In this document: in pieces, positions 48,701 through 57,376 of the stretch
Numbering within the stretch: the first letter of the stretch is position 1
Layout: each line of letters opens with the position of its first letter
NCBI RefSeq assembly: GCF_003315035.1
Contig: NZ_QNRE01000004.1
Location: forward strand, 496,001 to 560,000
Direction of reading: 5' to 3'
Source of the DNA: Nocardia puris
Lineage (GTDB): Bacteria; Actinomycetota; Actinomycetes; Mycobacteriales; Mycobacteriaceae
DNA length: 64,000 nt
Program-made: the position numbers and the translations under genes
The notes under the pieces: model-generated
Told to the model about the DNA's origin: nothing
The model's database searches: none
Seen by the model: only the letters and a program-made list of their open reading frames with translations

Positions 48701-49759
48701 ATGCGAGTTGTCCGCTGGAAACGTAGGGCCGAACGGCCGTCCTCCCGCGCACGGATGCGGGTGTGGGCGCTGGGGGTCGCGATGGCGATGCTGGCCCCGC
48801 TCGGCGTATCGGTCGCGGGCACCGGCGCCACGGCGTCGGCGGCGTTCAATCCGGCGGCGTTCGACTTCTGGGTCGACTCCGGTATGGGCCCCATCAAGAG
48901 CCGCGTCATCCGCGCGGCCGACGGCAACACCAACCGCGTGGCCTACGTCCTGGACGGCATGCGCGCGCCCGAGACGCTCAACGGCTGGGAGATCGAGACC
49001 GACATCCCCGGCATCCTCGCCAGGAACAACATCAACGTCGTCATGCCCGTCGGCGGCATGTCCAGCTTCTACGCCGACTGGAACGCCCCGAGTGAGTTCT
49101 TCGGCATCCCGGCCGGTGCGGGGTCGAGTTCGGGTTCCGGCGCGCTGAACGCCTTCGCGGGCGGCCCCGGCAAGAGCTACCGGTACCAGTGGGAGACCTT
49201 CCTGACGCAGAACCTGCGCTGGGCCCTGCGCGATCGGCTCGGGTTCAACCCCCACCGCAACGGTGTGTTCGGCCTGTCCATGGGCGGCAGCGCCGCGCTG
49301 ACGCTGGCGGCCTACCACCCCGATCAGTTCAGCTTCGCCGGCGCGTTCTCCGGCTACCTGAACATCTCCGCGCCCGGTATGCGCGAGGCCATCCGCCTGG
49401 CCATGCTCGACGCGGGCGGTTACAACGTGGACGCGATGGCCCCGCCGTGGGGTCCGCAGTGGCTGCGCATGGACCCGTTCGTCTTCGCGCCCAACCTGAT
49501 CCGCAACGGCACCCGGGTGTGGATCGCGGCGGCCAGCGGCCTGCCCACCAACACCGATCCGCCGAGCTTCAACACGCTCAACGGCATGGGCCTCGAGGCG
49601 CTGGCGCTGGCCAACACCCGGGCGTTCCAGGTGCGCATGGCGACCCTGGGCGGCGGCAACGCGCACTACTCGTTCCCGCAGTTCGGTATCCACGCGTGGA
49701 ACACCTGGAACGACGAGGCGCTGCGCATGATCCCGGACATGTCGGCGAATATCGGCTGA
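48701..49759 (+). CDS. Mycolyltransferase (antigen 85 family), array copy 2
   Basis: This 352-residue secreted protein is closely similar to copy 1 in the FDFWVDSGMGPIKSR start, the GLSMGGSAALTLAAYHP block (Ser193), GYLNISAPGMREAIRLAM and APPWGPQWLRMDPFVFAP. The Glu lies in LEALALANTRAFQ and the His in GIHAW. A Gly/Ser-rich insert is present but differs in sequence from that of copy 1. The signal peptide ends near TASA. The ATG follows GAAGGAGAGG. It has its own terminator, so it is probably a single transcript. Confidence 0.95.
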   Translation: MRVVRWKRRAERPSSRARMRVWALGVAMAMLAPLGVSVAGTGATASAAFNPAAFDFWVDSGMGPIKSRVIRAADGNTNRVAYVLDGMRAPETLNGWEIETDIPGILARNNINVVMPVGGMSSFYADWNAPSEFFGIPAGAGSSSGSGALNAFAGGPGKSYRYQWETFLTQNLRWALRDRLGFNPHRNGVFGLSMGGSAALTLAAYHPDQFSFAGAFSGYLNISAPGMREAIRLAMLDAGGYNVDAMAPPWGPQWLRMDPFVFAPNLIRNGTRVWIAAASGLPTNTDPPSFNTLNGMGLEALALANTRAFQVRMATLGGGNAHYSFPQFGIHAWNTWNDEALRMIPDMSANIG

Positions 49760-49773
49760 TTCCGGCTGTCTCG

Positions 49774-49806
49774 ACCGCCCGCGACCCGAATGGTCGCGGG
49801 CGGTTT
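49774..49806 (+). terminator. Terminator after mycolyltransferase 2
   Basis: ACCGCCCGCGACC pairs with GGTCGCGGGCGGT across a five-base loop and is followed by TTCGTGTTG. It starts 14 bases after the stop codon. The remainder of the gap up to 50059 shows no supportable gene. Confidence 0.8.
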
Positions 49807-50059
49807 CGTGTTGTCCGGAAGATCGCTGAGTACGGTGCCGCTCCGGTATTCGCGACGTGTCACGGAAAATCGGGCAAATCTTCCGCTTTCGTCACGATCC
49901 GATCTCGCCACGTGTAATTACCGGCGTGTAGGCCGAATTCCCGCTTATAGAAAGTGGTACCGCCGACGAACAGCGCACGTTCGGTTCCCGGCGTCGAGTG
50001 TCGATTGTCATGCATGGCGGTTGCGGTCGATGGGGATCGCAGGGCGAAAGGTCGAGTCG

Positions 50060-51070
50060 ATGCGGGATGGCGGGATACGCGGGATAGTTGCCAGAGGATG
50101 GTCGCGGGGGTGGCTGCGCCGGTCGGCCGCCGGTCTGGCACTCGCGGTGGCCGCGCCGTTCGGGGTGGCGGCGGTGGGGCCGATTCCCTCGGCCGCCGCG
50201 GACTACAACCCGGCCGGTTTCGATTTCTGGGTCGACTCCAGCATGGGCCCGATCAAGACGCGCGTCTTCCGCGCCGCCGACGGCAACACCCGCCGCGTCG
50301 TGTACGCGCTCGACGGCCTGCGCGCCCGCAACGACCTGAGCGGCTGGGAGATCGACACCGAGATCTCGCGGGTGCTGCCGCAATGGAACATCAACGTGGT
50401 GATGCCGGTGGGCGGCCAGTCCAGCTTCTACTCGGACTGGATCGCGCCGAGCAACACCAACGGCCAGACCGCCCCGTACGCGTGGGAGACCTTCCTGACC
50501 CAGAACCTGCGCTGGGCGCTGCGTGACCGGCTGGGCTTCAATCCCTACGGGAACGGCGTGTTCGGCCTGTCCATGGGCGGCAGCGCCGCGCTCGCGCTGG
50601 CCGCCTACCACCCCGACCAATTCCGTTACGCCGGTTCGTATTCCGGCTACCTGAACATCTCCGCGCCCGGTATGAAAGAGGGGTTGCGGCTGGCGCTGCT
50701 GGACGCGGGCGGGTTCAACATCGACGCCATGTGGGGCCCGCCGTGGGATCCGCGCTGGCTGCGCAACGACCCGTTCATGTTCGCACCGCTGTTGCGCGCC
50801 AACGGAACTCGCCTGTGGATCGCGACCGGCAACGGGGTGAACGGCCCGCGCGACGTGATCGAGGAACCGATCGACGTCTACCACCTCGGCAACGCCATGG
50901 CGCTGGAGACGATCGCGCTCGCCAACACCCGCGCGTTCCAGGCCCGGATGGACAGTCTGGGCGGCGCCAACGCCGTGTATCGCTATACGCCGGTGGGCGT
51001 GCACTTCTGGCGCTACTGGGAGGATCAGGTCTATGAGATGCTGCCGGATCTGAGCGCCCATCTCGGGTGA
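50060..51070 (+). CDS. Mycolyltransferase (antigen 85 family), array copy 3
   Basis: This 336-residue secreted protein of the same subgroup as copies 1 and 2 lacks the Gly/Ser insert (SNTNGQTAPYAWETFLTQNL, as in copy 4). The triad is Ser171 (GLSMGGSAAL), Glu in LETIALANTRAFQ and His in VGVHFW. Its active-site surroundings differ slightly (MWGPPWDPRWLRNDPFMF). The ATG at 50060 follows AAAGG and precedes a signal peptide ending near SAAA. A second in-frame ATG ten codons upstream is possible. No terminator is obvious after it. Confidence 0.93.
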   Translation: MRDGGIRGIVARGWSRGWLRRSAAGLALAVAAPFGVAAVGPIPSAAADYNPAGFDFWVDSSMGPIKTRVFRAADGNTRRVVYALDGLRARNDLSGWEIDTEISRVLPQWNINVVMPVGGQSSFYSDWIAPSNTNGQTAPYAWETFLTQNLRWALRDRLGFNPYGNGVFGLSMGGSAALALAAYHPDQFRYAGSYSGYLNISAPGMKEGLRLALLDAGGFNIDAMWGPPWDPRWLRNDPFMFAPLLRANGTRLWIATGNGVNGPRDVIEEPIDVYHLGNAMALETIALANTRAFQARMDSLGGANAVYRYTPVGVHFWRYWEDQVYEMLPDLSAHLG

Positions 51071-51364
51071 GATGACAAAATCGGACATCCGGGACGACAT
51101 CGCGACCGGAACGCGATAGGGTCACCGCACGATCACAGAGTGTGCGCGGGCGGATATCGGCCAACGGAGCGGCGGCAATCTTGCTAACGATTCGGGTGTC
51201 GAATATTCTCTCGCGAGCGCAAGTGTGTGACCAGATCGTTGCAGCGCGGTCATCTGTGCCGGAGGTCGGGATCCGGCGCGAGTGTGACGTGCGTCTCGTC
51301 GGCACGGGTGTCGGCTCGCCTCACGGTGAGCGGGCGCCACAACAGCAGAAAGAGAGCAGTATTC

Positions 51365-52402
51365 ATGCGTTTCGGCAGGGCCGCCGCGCCGAAGAGTGTC
51401 AAGGCAGGACGGCGAGGCGCACCTCGTGGATGGCGTCAGCGAATTCTGGCTGTCGGCGCAGCGGCACTAGCGCTGCCGATCGCCACCGGACTGGCGGCCC
51501 CGACCGTCGCCACGGCCGCCCCGGCGTACGCGCCGGTGTTGCGTGCGCCGGCGGGGGGCTACGAAGAGCTCATGGTGCCCTCGCAGATGGGCCCGATCAA
51601 GGTCCAGGTGCAGTGGGCCGCGCGGGGCGGCAACGCCGCGCTCTACCTGCTCGACGGCATGCGCGCCCGCGACGACCGCAACGCCTGGTCGTTCGAGACG
51701 AACGCCATGGAGCAGTTCAAGAACGACAACATCACCCTGGTGATGCCGGTCGGCGGCCAGTCCAGCTTCTACCGCGACTGGTACGCGCCCTCGAACACCA
51801 ACGGGCAGAAGACCACCTACAAGTGGGAGACCTTCCTCAGCCAGGAGCTGCCCAACTTCCTCGCGGGCTATGGCGTCTCCAAGACCAATAACGCCGTCGT
51901 CGGCCTGTCCATGGGCGGCAGCGCGGCCCTGGCCCTGGCCGCCTACCACCGCGACCAGTTCAAGTTCGCCGGTTCCTACTCCGGCTACCTGAACATCTCC
52001 GCGCCGGGCATGCGCGAGGCGATCCGCATCGCGATGCTGGACGCCGGCCGCTTCAACGTGGACGCGATGGCCGCGCCGTGGAGCCCGGAGTGGCTGCGCA
52101 TGGACCCGTTCGTGTTCGCCCCGCAGCTCAAGGGCCTGCCGATGTACATCTCGGCGTCCTCGGGCCTGCCCGGCCAGCACGACCGCCCGAACTCGCCGGT
52201 CGGCGTGTTCAACACCGGTAACGCGATGGCGCTCGAGGCCCTCTCGCTGGTGAACACCCGCGCCTTCCAGGTCCGCCTGAACTCGCTGGGCATCCCCGCC
52301 CACTTCGATTTCCCGGCCACCGGCACCCACAACTGGAAGTACTGGCAGGACCAGCTGTGGAACACCCGCAAGGGCATCCTCGACGCCACCGGCGCCTGGT
52401 GA
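51365..52402 (+). CDS. Mycolyltransferase (antigen 85 family), array copy 4
   Basis: This 345-residue secreted protein begins its mature part with YEELMVPSQMGPIKVQVQWA, a pattern closer to classical Ag85A/B/C than the FDFWVDS start of copies 1-3. The triad is Ser182 (GLSMGGSAAL), Glu in LEALSLVNTRAFQ and His in GTHNW. The signal peptide ends near ATAA. The ATG at 51365 lies behind AGAAAGAGAG. A strong terminator follows. It may be the main arabinan mycolyltransferase, which is inference from similarity. Confidence 0.95.
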   Translation: MRFGRAAAPKSVKAGRRGAPRGWRQRILAVGAAALALPIATGLAAPTVATAAPAYAPVLRAPAGGYEELMVPSQMGPIKVQVQWAARGGNAALYLLDGMRARDDRNAWSFETNAMEQFKNDNITLVMPVGGQSSFYRDWYAPSNTNGQKTTYKWETFLSQELPNFLAGYGVSKTNNAVVGLSMGGSAALALAAYHRDQFKFAGSYSGYLNISAPGMREAIRIAMLDAGRFNVDAMAAPWSPEWLRMDPFVFAPQLKGLPMYISASSGLPGQHDRPNSPVGVFNTGNAMALEALSLVNTRAFQVRLNSLGIPAHFDFPATGTHNWKYWQDQLWNTRKGILDATGAW

Positions 52403-52422
52403 GGTAAGTACCCGAAAGTTCC

Positions 52423-52459
52423 ACGACGCCGCCGTTTCCCCAGGAAACGGCGGCGTCGT
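52423..52459 (+). terminator. Terminator hairpin after mycolyltransferase 4
   Basis: ACGACGCCGCCGTTTCC and GGAAACGGCGGCGTCGT form a perfect 17-bp stem with a three-base loop, 20 bases after the stop codon. There is no T-run. Confidence 0.8.
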
Positions 52460-52549
52460 CGCGTTGAAGGGTCAACCCTCTGAGACGGATTCGTTAGCTA
52501 CTGGCGTGGCGTGCACGGAACTTCGTCTTTTCAGGAGTACAAAACTCTT

Positions 52550-54415
52550 GTGGCTGGAGTTGCTTGTGGTAAGAGAGCGAAACGGCGCGGCGGACGTTCC
52601 GCACGCGGTCGGCTCACCCTGCTGGCCACCGCGCTGACCATCCCGCTGGCCGCCGGACTCGCCGCCGCCCCCGCCCAGGCCCAGCCGGCCGCCGTGCCCG
52701 CCGAGGCCACCGTCCACAACGCCATCTGGCTGACCGACCGCCGCGTCGCCCTCTGGGTGAACTCGCCGTCCATGGGCACGCCCGTGCAGGTGCAGCTGCT
52801 GCTCGCCCGCGACTGGAACACCCGCCCCGACGCGAAGTTCCCGCTGCTGTTCATGCTCGACGGCCTGCGCGCCACCGAGGACGAGAGCGGCTGGACCAAG
52901 GACGCGGGCGCCGCCGACTTCTACGCCGACAAGAACGTCACCGTGGTGCTGCCGGTGGGCGGCCAGTCCAGCTTCTACGCCGACTGGTTGCAGCCCGACA
53001 ACGGCCGCAACTACAAGTGGGAGACGTTCCTGACCAAGGAACTGCCGCCGCTGCTGGAGAGCCAGTGGCGCGCGACCGACGCCCGCGGCCTGGCGGGCCT
53101 GTCGATGGGCGGTACGGCCGCCATGTTCCTGGCGGGGCGCAACCCGCAATTCGCGAAGTACGCCGCCTCCTACTCCGGCTTCCTCACCACCACCACGCTG
53201 GGCATGCCGCAGGCCATCCAGTTCGCCATGCGCGACGCGGGCGGCTACGACTCGGCCGCCATGTGGGGCCCGCCGACCGACCCGCAGTGGGAGGCGCACG
53301 ATCCCTACCGGCTGGCCGAGCACCTGAAGGGCGTGAGCCTCTACGTCTCCAGCGGCGCCGGCACCACCGGGCCGTTCGATCAGGAGTCCGGGATCATCCC
53401 CGGCATCAGCACCAACTTCGCCGGGATGGGTCTGGAGATCCTCTCGCGGCTCACCTCGGAGAACTTCGTCACCAAGCTCGGTGAGCTCCAGATCCCGGTG
53501 CAGGTGAATTACCGTGCGTCCGGGACGCATTCGTGGCCCTACTGGGATTTCGAGATGCGCCAATCCTGGCCGCAGGCCGCCTCGGCGCTCGGCGTGGAGC
53601 CGAACGGCCCGGCGTGTGCGGCGGCCGGCGCGATCGGCCCGGTGGCCGCCGCGAACGGCTGGCTCGGCCCGTGCCGCACGGCCGAGTACGCGGTGCCGGG
53701 CGGTGTGGCGCAGGACTTCGTCGGCGGCCGGGTGTTCTATTCGGGCGCGACAGGCGCGCACGCGGTGGGCGGCATGATCGGCGGCGGCTACCAGGCCGCG
53801 GCGGGTCCCGGCGGTCCGCTCGGGCTGCCCATCGACGGGGAACACCCCCTGCCGGACGGGCGCGGGCGCTACCAGGCGTTCCAGCACGGCTCGCTGTACT
53901 GGACGCCACAGACCGGCGCGCATGTGGTGCGCGGCGCGATCCTCGACGAGTGGGGCAGGCAGGGCTTCGAGCGCGGCCCCGCGGGCTACCCGGTGGCGCC
54001 CGAGGTGAAGACCCCCAACCGCGACGGCGCGGTGCAGGCGTTCGAGAACGGGCCCTTCTACTACAGCGCCGCCACCGGCGTGCACCGCGTGCAGGGACTG
54101 ATCCTGGGCAAGTACGCCGAAATGGGTTACGAGAACAGCTGGCTCGGCTTCCCGGCCGCCGAGGAGCAGCCGCTGAAGGACCTCGGCCGCTACAGCCGGT
54201 TCGAGGGCGGCAACCTCTACTGGAGTCCGCTCTCGGGTGCCTGGGCGGTGCGCAACGGTCCGCTGATGGACGCGTGGGGCGCGGAGGGTTTCGAGAACGG
54301 CAGGCTCGGCTATCCGGTCGGCGACGAGTTCGCCATCCCGGGTGGTGTGCGCCAGAACTTCCAACTGGGGTTCGTCACCGTCGTCGACGGCAAGGCGCAA
54401 GTGCACGGCAACTGA
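52550..54415 (+). CDS. Mycolyltransferase fused to LGFP repeats, array copy 5
   Basis: A protein of about 621 residues has a basic N-terminus and signal peptide ending near AQAQ. The antigen 85 domain to about residue 345 carries Ser185 (GLSMGGTAAM), Glu in LEILSRLTSENF and His327 (GTHSW). Five LGFP repeats follow to the C-terminus (patterns such as GGPLGLPIDGEHPLPDG and NGRLGYPVGDEFAIPGG). The layout matches Corynebacterium PS1-type mycolyltransferases, in which LGFP repeats tether the enzyme to the cell wall. The GTG at 52550 keeps a plausible signal peptide, and a GTG at 52511 is possible. Confidence 0.93.
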   Translation: MAGVACGKRAKRRGGRSARGRLTLLATALTIPLAAGLAAAPAQAQPAAVPAEATVHNAIWLTDRRVALWVNSPSMGTPVQVQLLLARDWNTRPDAKFPLLFMLDGLRATEDESGWTKDAGAADFYADKNVTVVLPVGGQSSFYADWLQPDNGRNYKWETFLTKELPPLLESQWRATDARGLAGLSMGGTAAMFLAGRNPQFAKYAASYSGFLTTTTLGMPQAIQFAMRDAGGYDSAAMWGPPTDPQWEAHDPYRLAEHLKGVSLYVSSGAGTTGPFDQESGIIPGISTNFAGMGLEILSRLTSENFVTKLGELQIPVQVNYRASGTHSWPYWDFEMRQSWPQAASALGVEPNGPACAAAGAIGPVAAANGWLGPCRTAEYAVPGGVAQDFVGGRVFYSGATGAHAVGGMIGGGYQAAAGPGGPLGLPIDGEHPLPDGRGRYQAFQHGSLYWTPQTGAHVVRGAILDEWGRQGFERGPAGYPVAPEVKTPNRDGAVQAFENGPFYYSAATGVHRVQGLILGKYAEMGYENSWLGFPAAEEQPLKDLGRYSRFEGGNLYWSPLSGAWAVRNGPLMDAWGAEGFENGRLGYPVGDEFAIPGGVRQNFQLGFVTVVDGKAQVHGN

Positions 54416-54483
54416 ACCCCGCCGTTGCCATTACCCTGGGGGCCGACCGATCCCCCCTGCCGACAGATCGAGGACAGACATTC

Positions 54484-55020
54484 ATGCATCGGACCCGTGG
54501 AAAGGTATTCGGCGTCGCGGTGGCCGTGGCCGCCACCGCCCTGCTCACCGCGTGCGGTGACAACGACTCCACCGCGTCGAGCACCCCGACGCTGACCACC
54601 ACCGCGGCGGCGCCCACCTCGGCCGCGGCGCCGACCGGCGCCGAGAACCACGAGGACCACGGCCAGACGCCGGCACCCGCCCCCGAGACGACGCCGCAGG
54701 CCGAGACCCCGGCCCCCGAGCGTCCGCAGCCGGTGCCGACCGCCGAGACCCCGCAGGGTTCGGCCGACCTCAGCGAGCGGGACCAGAAGTTCCTCGACGC
54801 GCTGAAGGAGCAGGGCATCACGCCGTACGGGCCCGATATCGCGCTGAGCATCGCGGCCTACGTGTGCGACGGCACCGCCTCCGGGGTGTCCGATCAGGAG
54901 ATCACCACCTTCGTCAACGCGATGGCCGGTGCCGACCCTTCCTTCGACCCGGCCAAGATGCCGGTCGAGAAGGCCGGTGAGATCTACATCCAGACCGCGA
55001 AGTCGACCTACTGCCAGTGA
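54484..55020 (+). CDS. DUF732-type lipoprotein
   Basis: This 178-residue protein has a lipoprotein signal with lipobox LLTAC near residue 24. A long Thr/Ala/Pro/Glu-rich linker follows to about residue 95. The C-terminal helical domain (KFLDALKEQGITPYG, with Cys in YVCDGTASG and a terminal STYCQ) is typical of DUF732 proteins of mycolata. The two cysteines probably form a disulfide. The stop overlaps the GTG of the following cutinase gene, so the lipoprotein and cutinase are made together. A role as partner of the envelope hydrolase is inferred. Confidence 0.85.
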   Translation: MHRTRGKVFGVAVAVAATALLTACGDNDSTASSTPTLTTTAAAPTSAAAPTGAENHEDHGQTPAPAPETTPQAETPAPERPQPVPTAETPQGSADLSERDQKFLDALKEQGITPYGPDIALSIAAYVCDGTASGVSDQEITTFVNAMAGADPSFDPAKMPVEKAGEIYIQTAKSTYCQ

Positions 55021-55997
55021 GCGCGCGTCGCGGTGCCCGATCCCGCAGGTCCCGGCCGGCGGGCTGTCTGGTGTTCCTCGCGGTGGTGGCGCTGCTCGTC
55101 ATCATCGTGATCGCGCTGTGGTACCTGCTGGCCGGGCGCCTGCGGGTGCCCGAGCCCGGCCCCGGGCCCGAGCCGCCGCCCACCACCCAGCCCGAGACCT
55201 GTCCCGATGTGCAGCTGTACTCGGTGCCGGGCACCTGGGAGTCGAGCAGCGTCGACGATCCGTACAACCCGTCGGCCAATCCCGCCTCGCTGATGCTGAA
55301 CATCTCCGGGCCGCTGCGCGCACAGTTCCCCGGCGACCGGCTCGACGTGTACACGGTGCCGTACGTGGCGCAGTTCTCGAACCCGATCGCGATTCCGCCG
55401 GACGGTCAGCAGTCCTACAACAACAGCCGGTCCGAGGGCACCCAGCGCCTGATCGACGCGATGACGGCGCGCGCAAGTGAATGCCCCTTGACGACCTATG
55501 TGCTGGCGGGCTTCTCCCAGGGCGCGGTGATCGCGGGCGACGTGGCCGCCCGCATCGGCGCGGGTGAGGGCCCGGTCGCCGCCGACCGCGTGCTGGGCGT
55601 CGCGCTGCTCGCCGACGGTCGCCGCACCGGCGAATCCGGGCCGGGCCAGGCCGTCGAGATCGGCCCGCCGCCGCCCGGCGTGGGTGCCGAAGTCGCGCTG
55701 GCCGGGTTGAACGTGCCCGGCATCACGATGACCGGCCCGCGTGAGTTCGGCCCCCTCGGCGAGCGCACCTTCACCATCTGCGCGCCGGGCGACCTGATCT
55801 GCGATTCGCCGCGCCAGGCGCTGAATCCGGTGAACTGGGTGCCGAGCGTGCTGACCCTGGTCGGCGCGATCGGCAATCCGGTGCACAACCTGTACAACGG
55901 CTATGTCGTGGACGGCAACGGCACCACGGCGACGCGGTGGACGGTGGGGTGGGCGAGCGGCCTGATCGAGTCGGCCCCGCGCCCGCCGCATTCGTGA
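55017..55997 (+). CDS. Culp6-type cutinase, envelope lipid hydrolase
   Basis: This 326-residue protein has one N-terminal membrane anchor (CLVFLAVVALLVIIVIALWYLL) and a short Pro-rich linker. The cutinase alpha/beta domain has the nucleophile motif GFSQGA and Cys pairs for disulfides (CPDV and CAPGDLICD). In mycobacteria the corresponding gene (Rv3802c, essential, from memory) lies in this locus and encodes a phospholipase/thioesterase tied to mycolate metabolism. The GTG overlaps the DUF732 lipoprotein stop by four bases. Confidence 0.9.
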   Translation: MSARRGARSRRSRPAGCLVFLAVVALLVIIVIALWYLLAGRLRVPEPGPGPEPPPTTQPETCPDVQLYSVPGTWESSSVDDPYNPSANPASLMLNISGPLRAQFPGDRLDVYTVPYVAQFSNPIAIPPDGQQSYNNSRSEGTQRLIDAMTARASECPLTTYVLAGFSQGAVIAGDVAARIGAGEGPVAADRVLGVALLADGRRTGESGPGQAVEIGPPPPGVGAEVALAGLNVPGITMTGPREFGPLGERTFTICAPGDLICDSPRQALNPVNWVPSVLTLVGAIGNPVHNLYNGYVVDGNGTTATRWTVGWASGLIESAPRPPHS

Positions 55998-56162
55998 GAT
56001 GGCACAAACCACACCCTCGCGGCGTGTGCCGGGCACCGCGCTCGGAAGACAACGCACAGGAGTTCGTCGGTACGTTGTAAAGTGCGCTGATGATCGCGAC
56101 GTACGCCCGAGTATCCGGGGCTGTGTCGCGCCGCATTTCCTTACAGCCAGGAGCATGAGTTC

Positions 56163-57182
56163 ATGACACAAGCCGCCGCACCGGCCGGTGAGCTGACCGC
56201 GCTGGGCACCCCCGCGCGTCCTTTCCGCTTCGCGGCCGCGGGCGAGGGAAACAAGCAAGAGGGTGGCGCGCGCAAGTTCGTGCAGACGGCGCAGCAGGCC
56301 GAGGAGTACGGCTTCGACACCTTCGTCGTGCCCGACCACCTCGGCGACCAGATCGGCCCGATCGCCGCGCTGGGCGCGCTGAGCCAGGCCACCGAGCGGA
56401 TCCGGCTGGGCACCTCGGTGCTGGCCAACGGCTTTCGCCATCCGGTGGTGCTGGCCAAGGATCTCGCCACCATCGACGTGCTCTCCAAGGGCCGCCTGGA
56501 AGTGGGCATCGGCGCGGGCTGGAAGCAGGACGAGTACCTCGCCGCCGGCCTCGACTACGACTCGCCGGGTGTGCGCCTCGCCAAACTGGACGAGACGCTG
56601 ACGATTCTGGACGTGCTGCTGCGCGGCCAGGAGTGCCACTTCGAGGGCAAGTACTACAAGGTCGACGGGATCAAGGGCACGCCGCGGCCGCGGCAGGGCC
56701 CGCGCCCGCCGATCTGCACCGGCGGCGGCGGACCGAAGATGCTGCGCCTGGCCGCCAAGCACGCCGACATCATCTCCGTCGTTCCGGTCACCACCAAGAA
56801 CGGCAAGGGCCTGCTCTCCGGCATCACCCTGGAGAAGACCGTGGAGAAGGTGAACTTGATCAAGGAGGCCGCGGGCGACCGCTTCGCCGAGATCGAGCTC
56901 AACTGGGCGATCACCGCGATCGTCATCACCGACGACCGGGAGAAGACCGCGGAGATGGCGCTGTCGGCCATCGATCGCGGCCTGCACCCGGACCTGGAGG
57001 TGGACACCAAGCTCTCCGTCGAGGACATCCTGAACTCGCCGTACGTGGCGATCGGTAGCTTCGAGGAGATCGCCGAGCAGATCCGCCGTGTGCGGCAACT
57101 CACGTCGATGTCGTACGTCGGGGTGTTCCCCACCCAGATGGACGCTTTCGCGCCGGTTATCCCCCTGCTGCGGGAAGAGTGA
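56163..57182 (+). CDS. LLM-class F420-dependent oxidoreductase
   Basis: This 339-residue luciferase-like TIM-barrel protein has FVVPDHLGDQIGPIAALGAL, ERIRLGTSVLANGFRHPVVL, the GRLEVGIGAGW motif and a PPICTGGGGPKMLRLAAKHA segment. These match F420-dependent members such as the TIGR03621 group. They reduce or oxidise lipophilic substrates with F420. The ATG follows CAGGAGCATGAGTTC. It sits between the cutinase and fadD32 genes, where mycobacteria have no such gene as far as I recall, with its own upstream spacer. A part in lipid or mycolate modification is only a guess. Confidence 0.9.
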   Translation: MTQAAAPAGELTALGTPARPFRFAAAGEGNKQEGGARKFVQTAQQAEEYGFDTFVVPDHLGDQIGPIAALGALSQATERIRLGTSVLANGFRHPVVLAKDLATIDVLSKGRLEVGIGAGWKQDEYLAAGLDYDSPGVRLAKLDETLTILDVLLRGQECHFEGKYYKVDGIKGTPRPRQGPRPPICTGGGGPKMLRLAAKHADIISVVPVTTKNGKGLLSGITLEKTVEKVNLIKEAAGDRFAEIELNWAITAIVITDDREKTAEMALSAIDRGLHPDLEVDTKLSVEDILNSPYVAIGSFEEIAEQIRRVRQLTSMSYVGVFPTQMDAFAPVIPLLREE

Positions 57183-57376
57183 ACGGGTCATCTCTGTAAC
57201 ATGACCCTGGTTTGAATACATCTAGCCGATAGCGGTCACCGCGCAGACCGCAGGAATAATCCGCAGGCTGTCGTCTTGTCACGAGAGCATCCGCGGGCGA
57301 AAGCGAGTCGGGGCCTCACAGGTGAACAGTGGTGTACGCACCGCCGTTCAGGGTGCGCCTCGGAGGAGAAGAAGGA

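Noticed and set aside
53533..55020. A 495-residue frame joining the LGFP region to the DUF732 lipoprotein
   Set aside because: The first two thirds are a shadow of the LGFP repeats. The lipoprotein has its own ATG and signal peptide at 54484.
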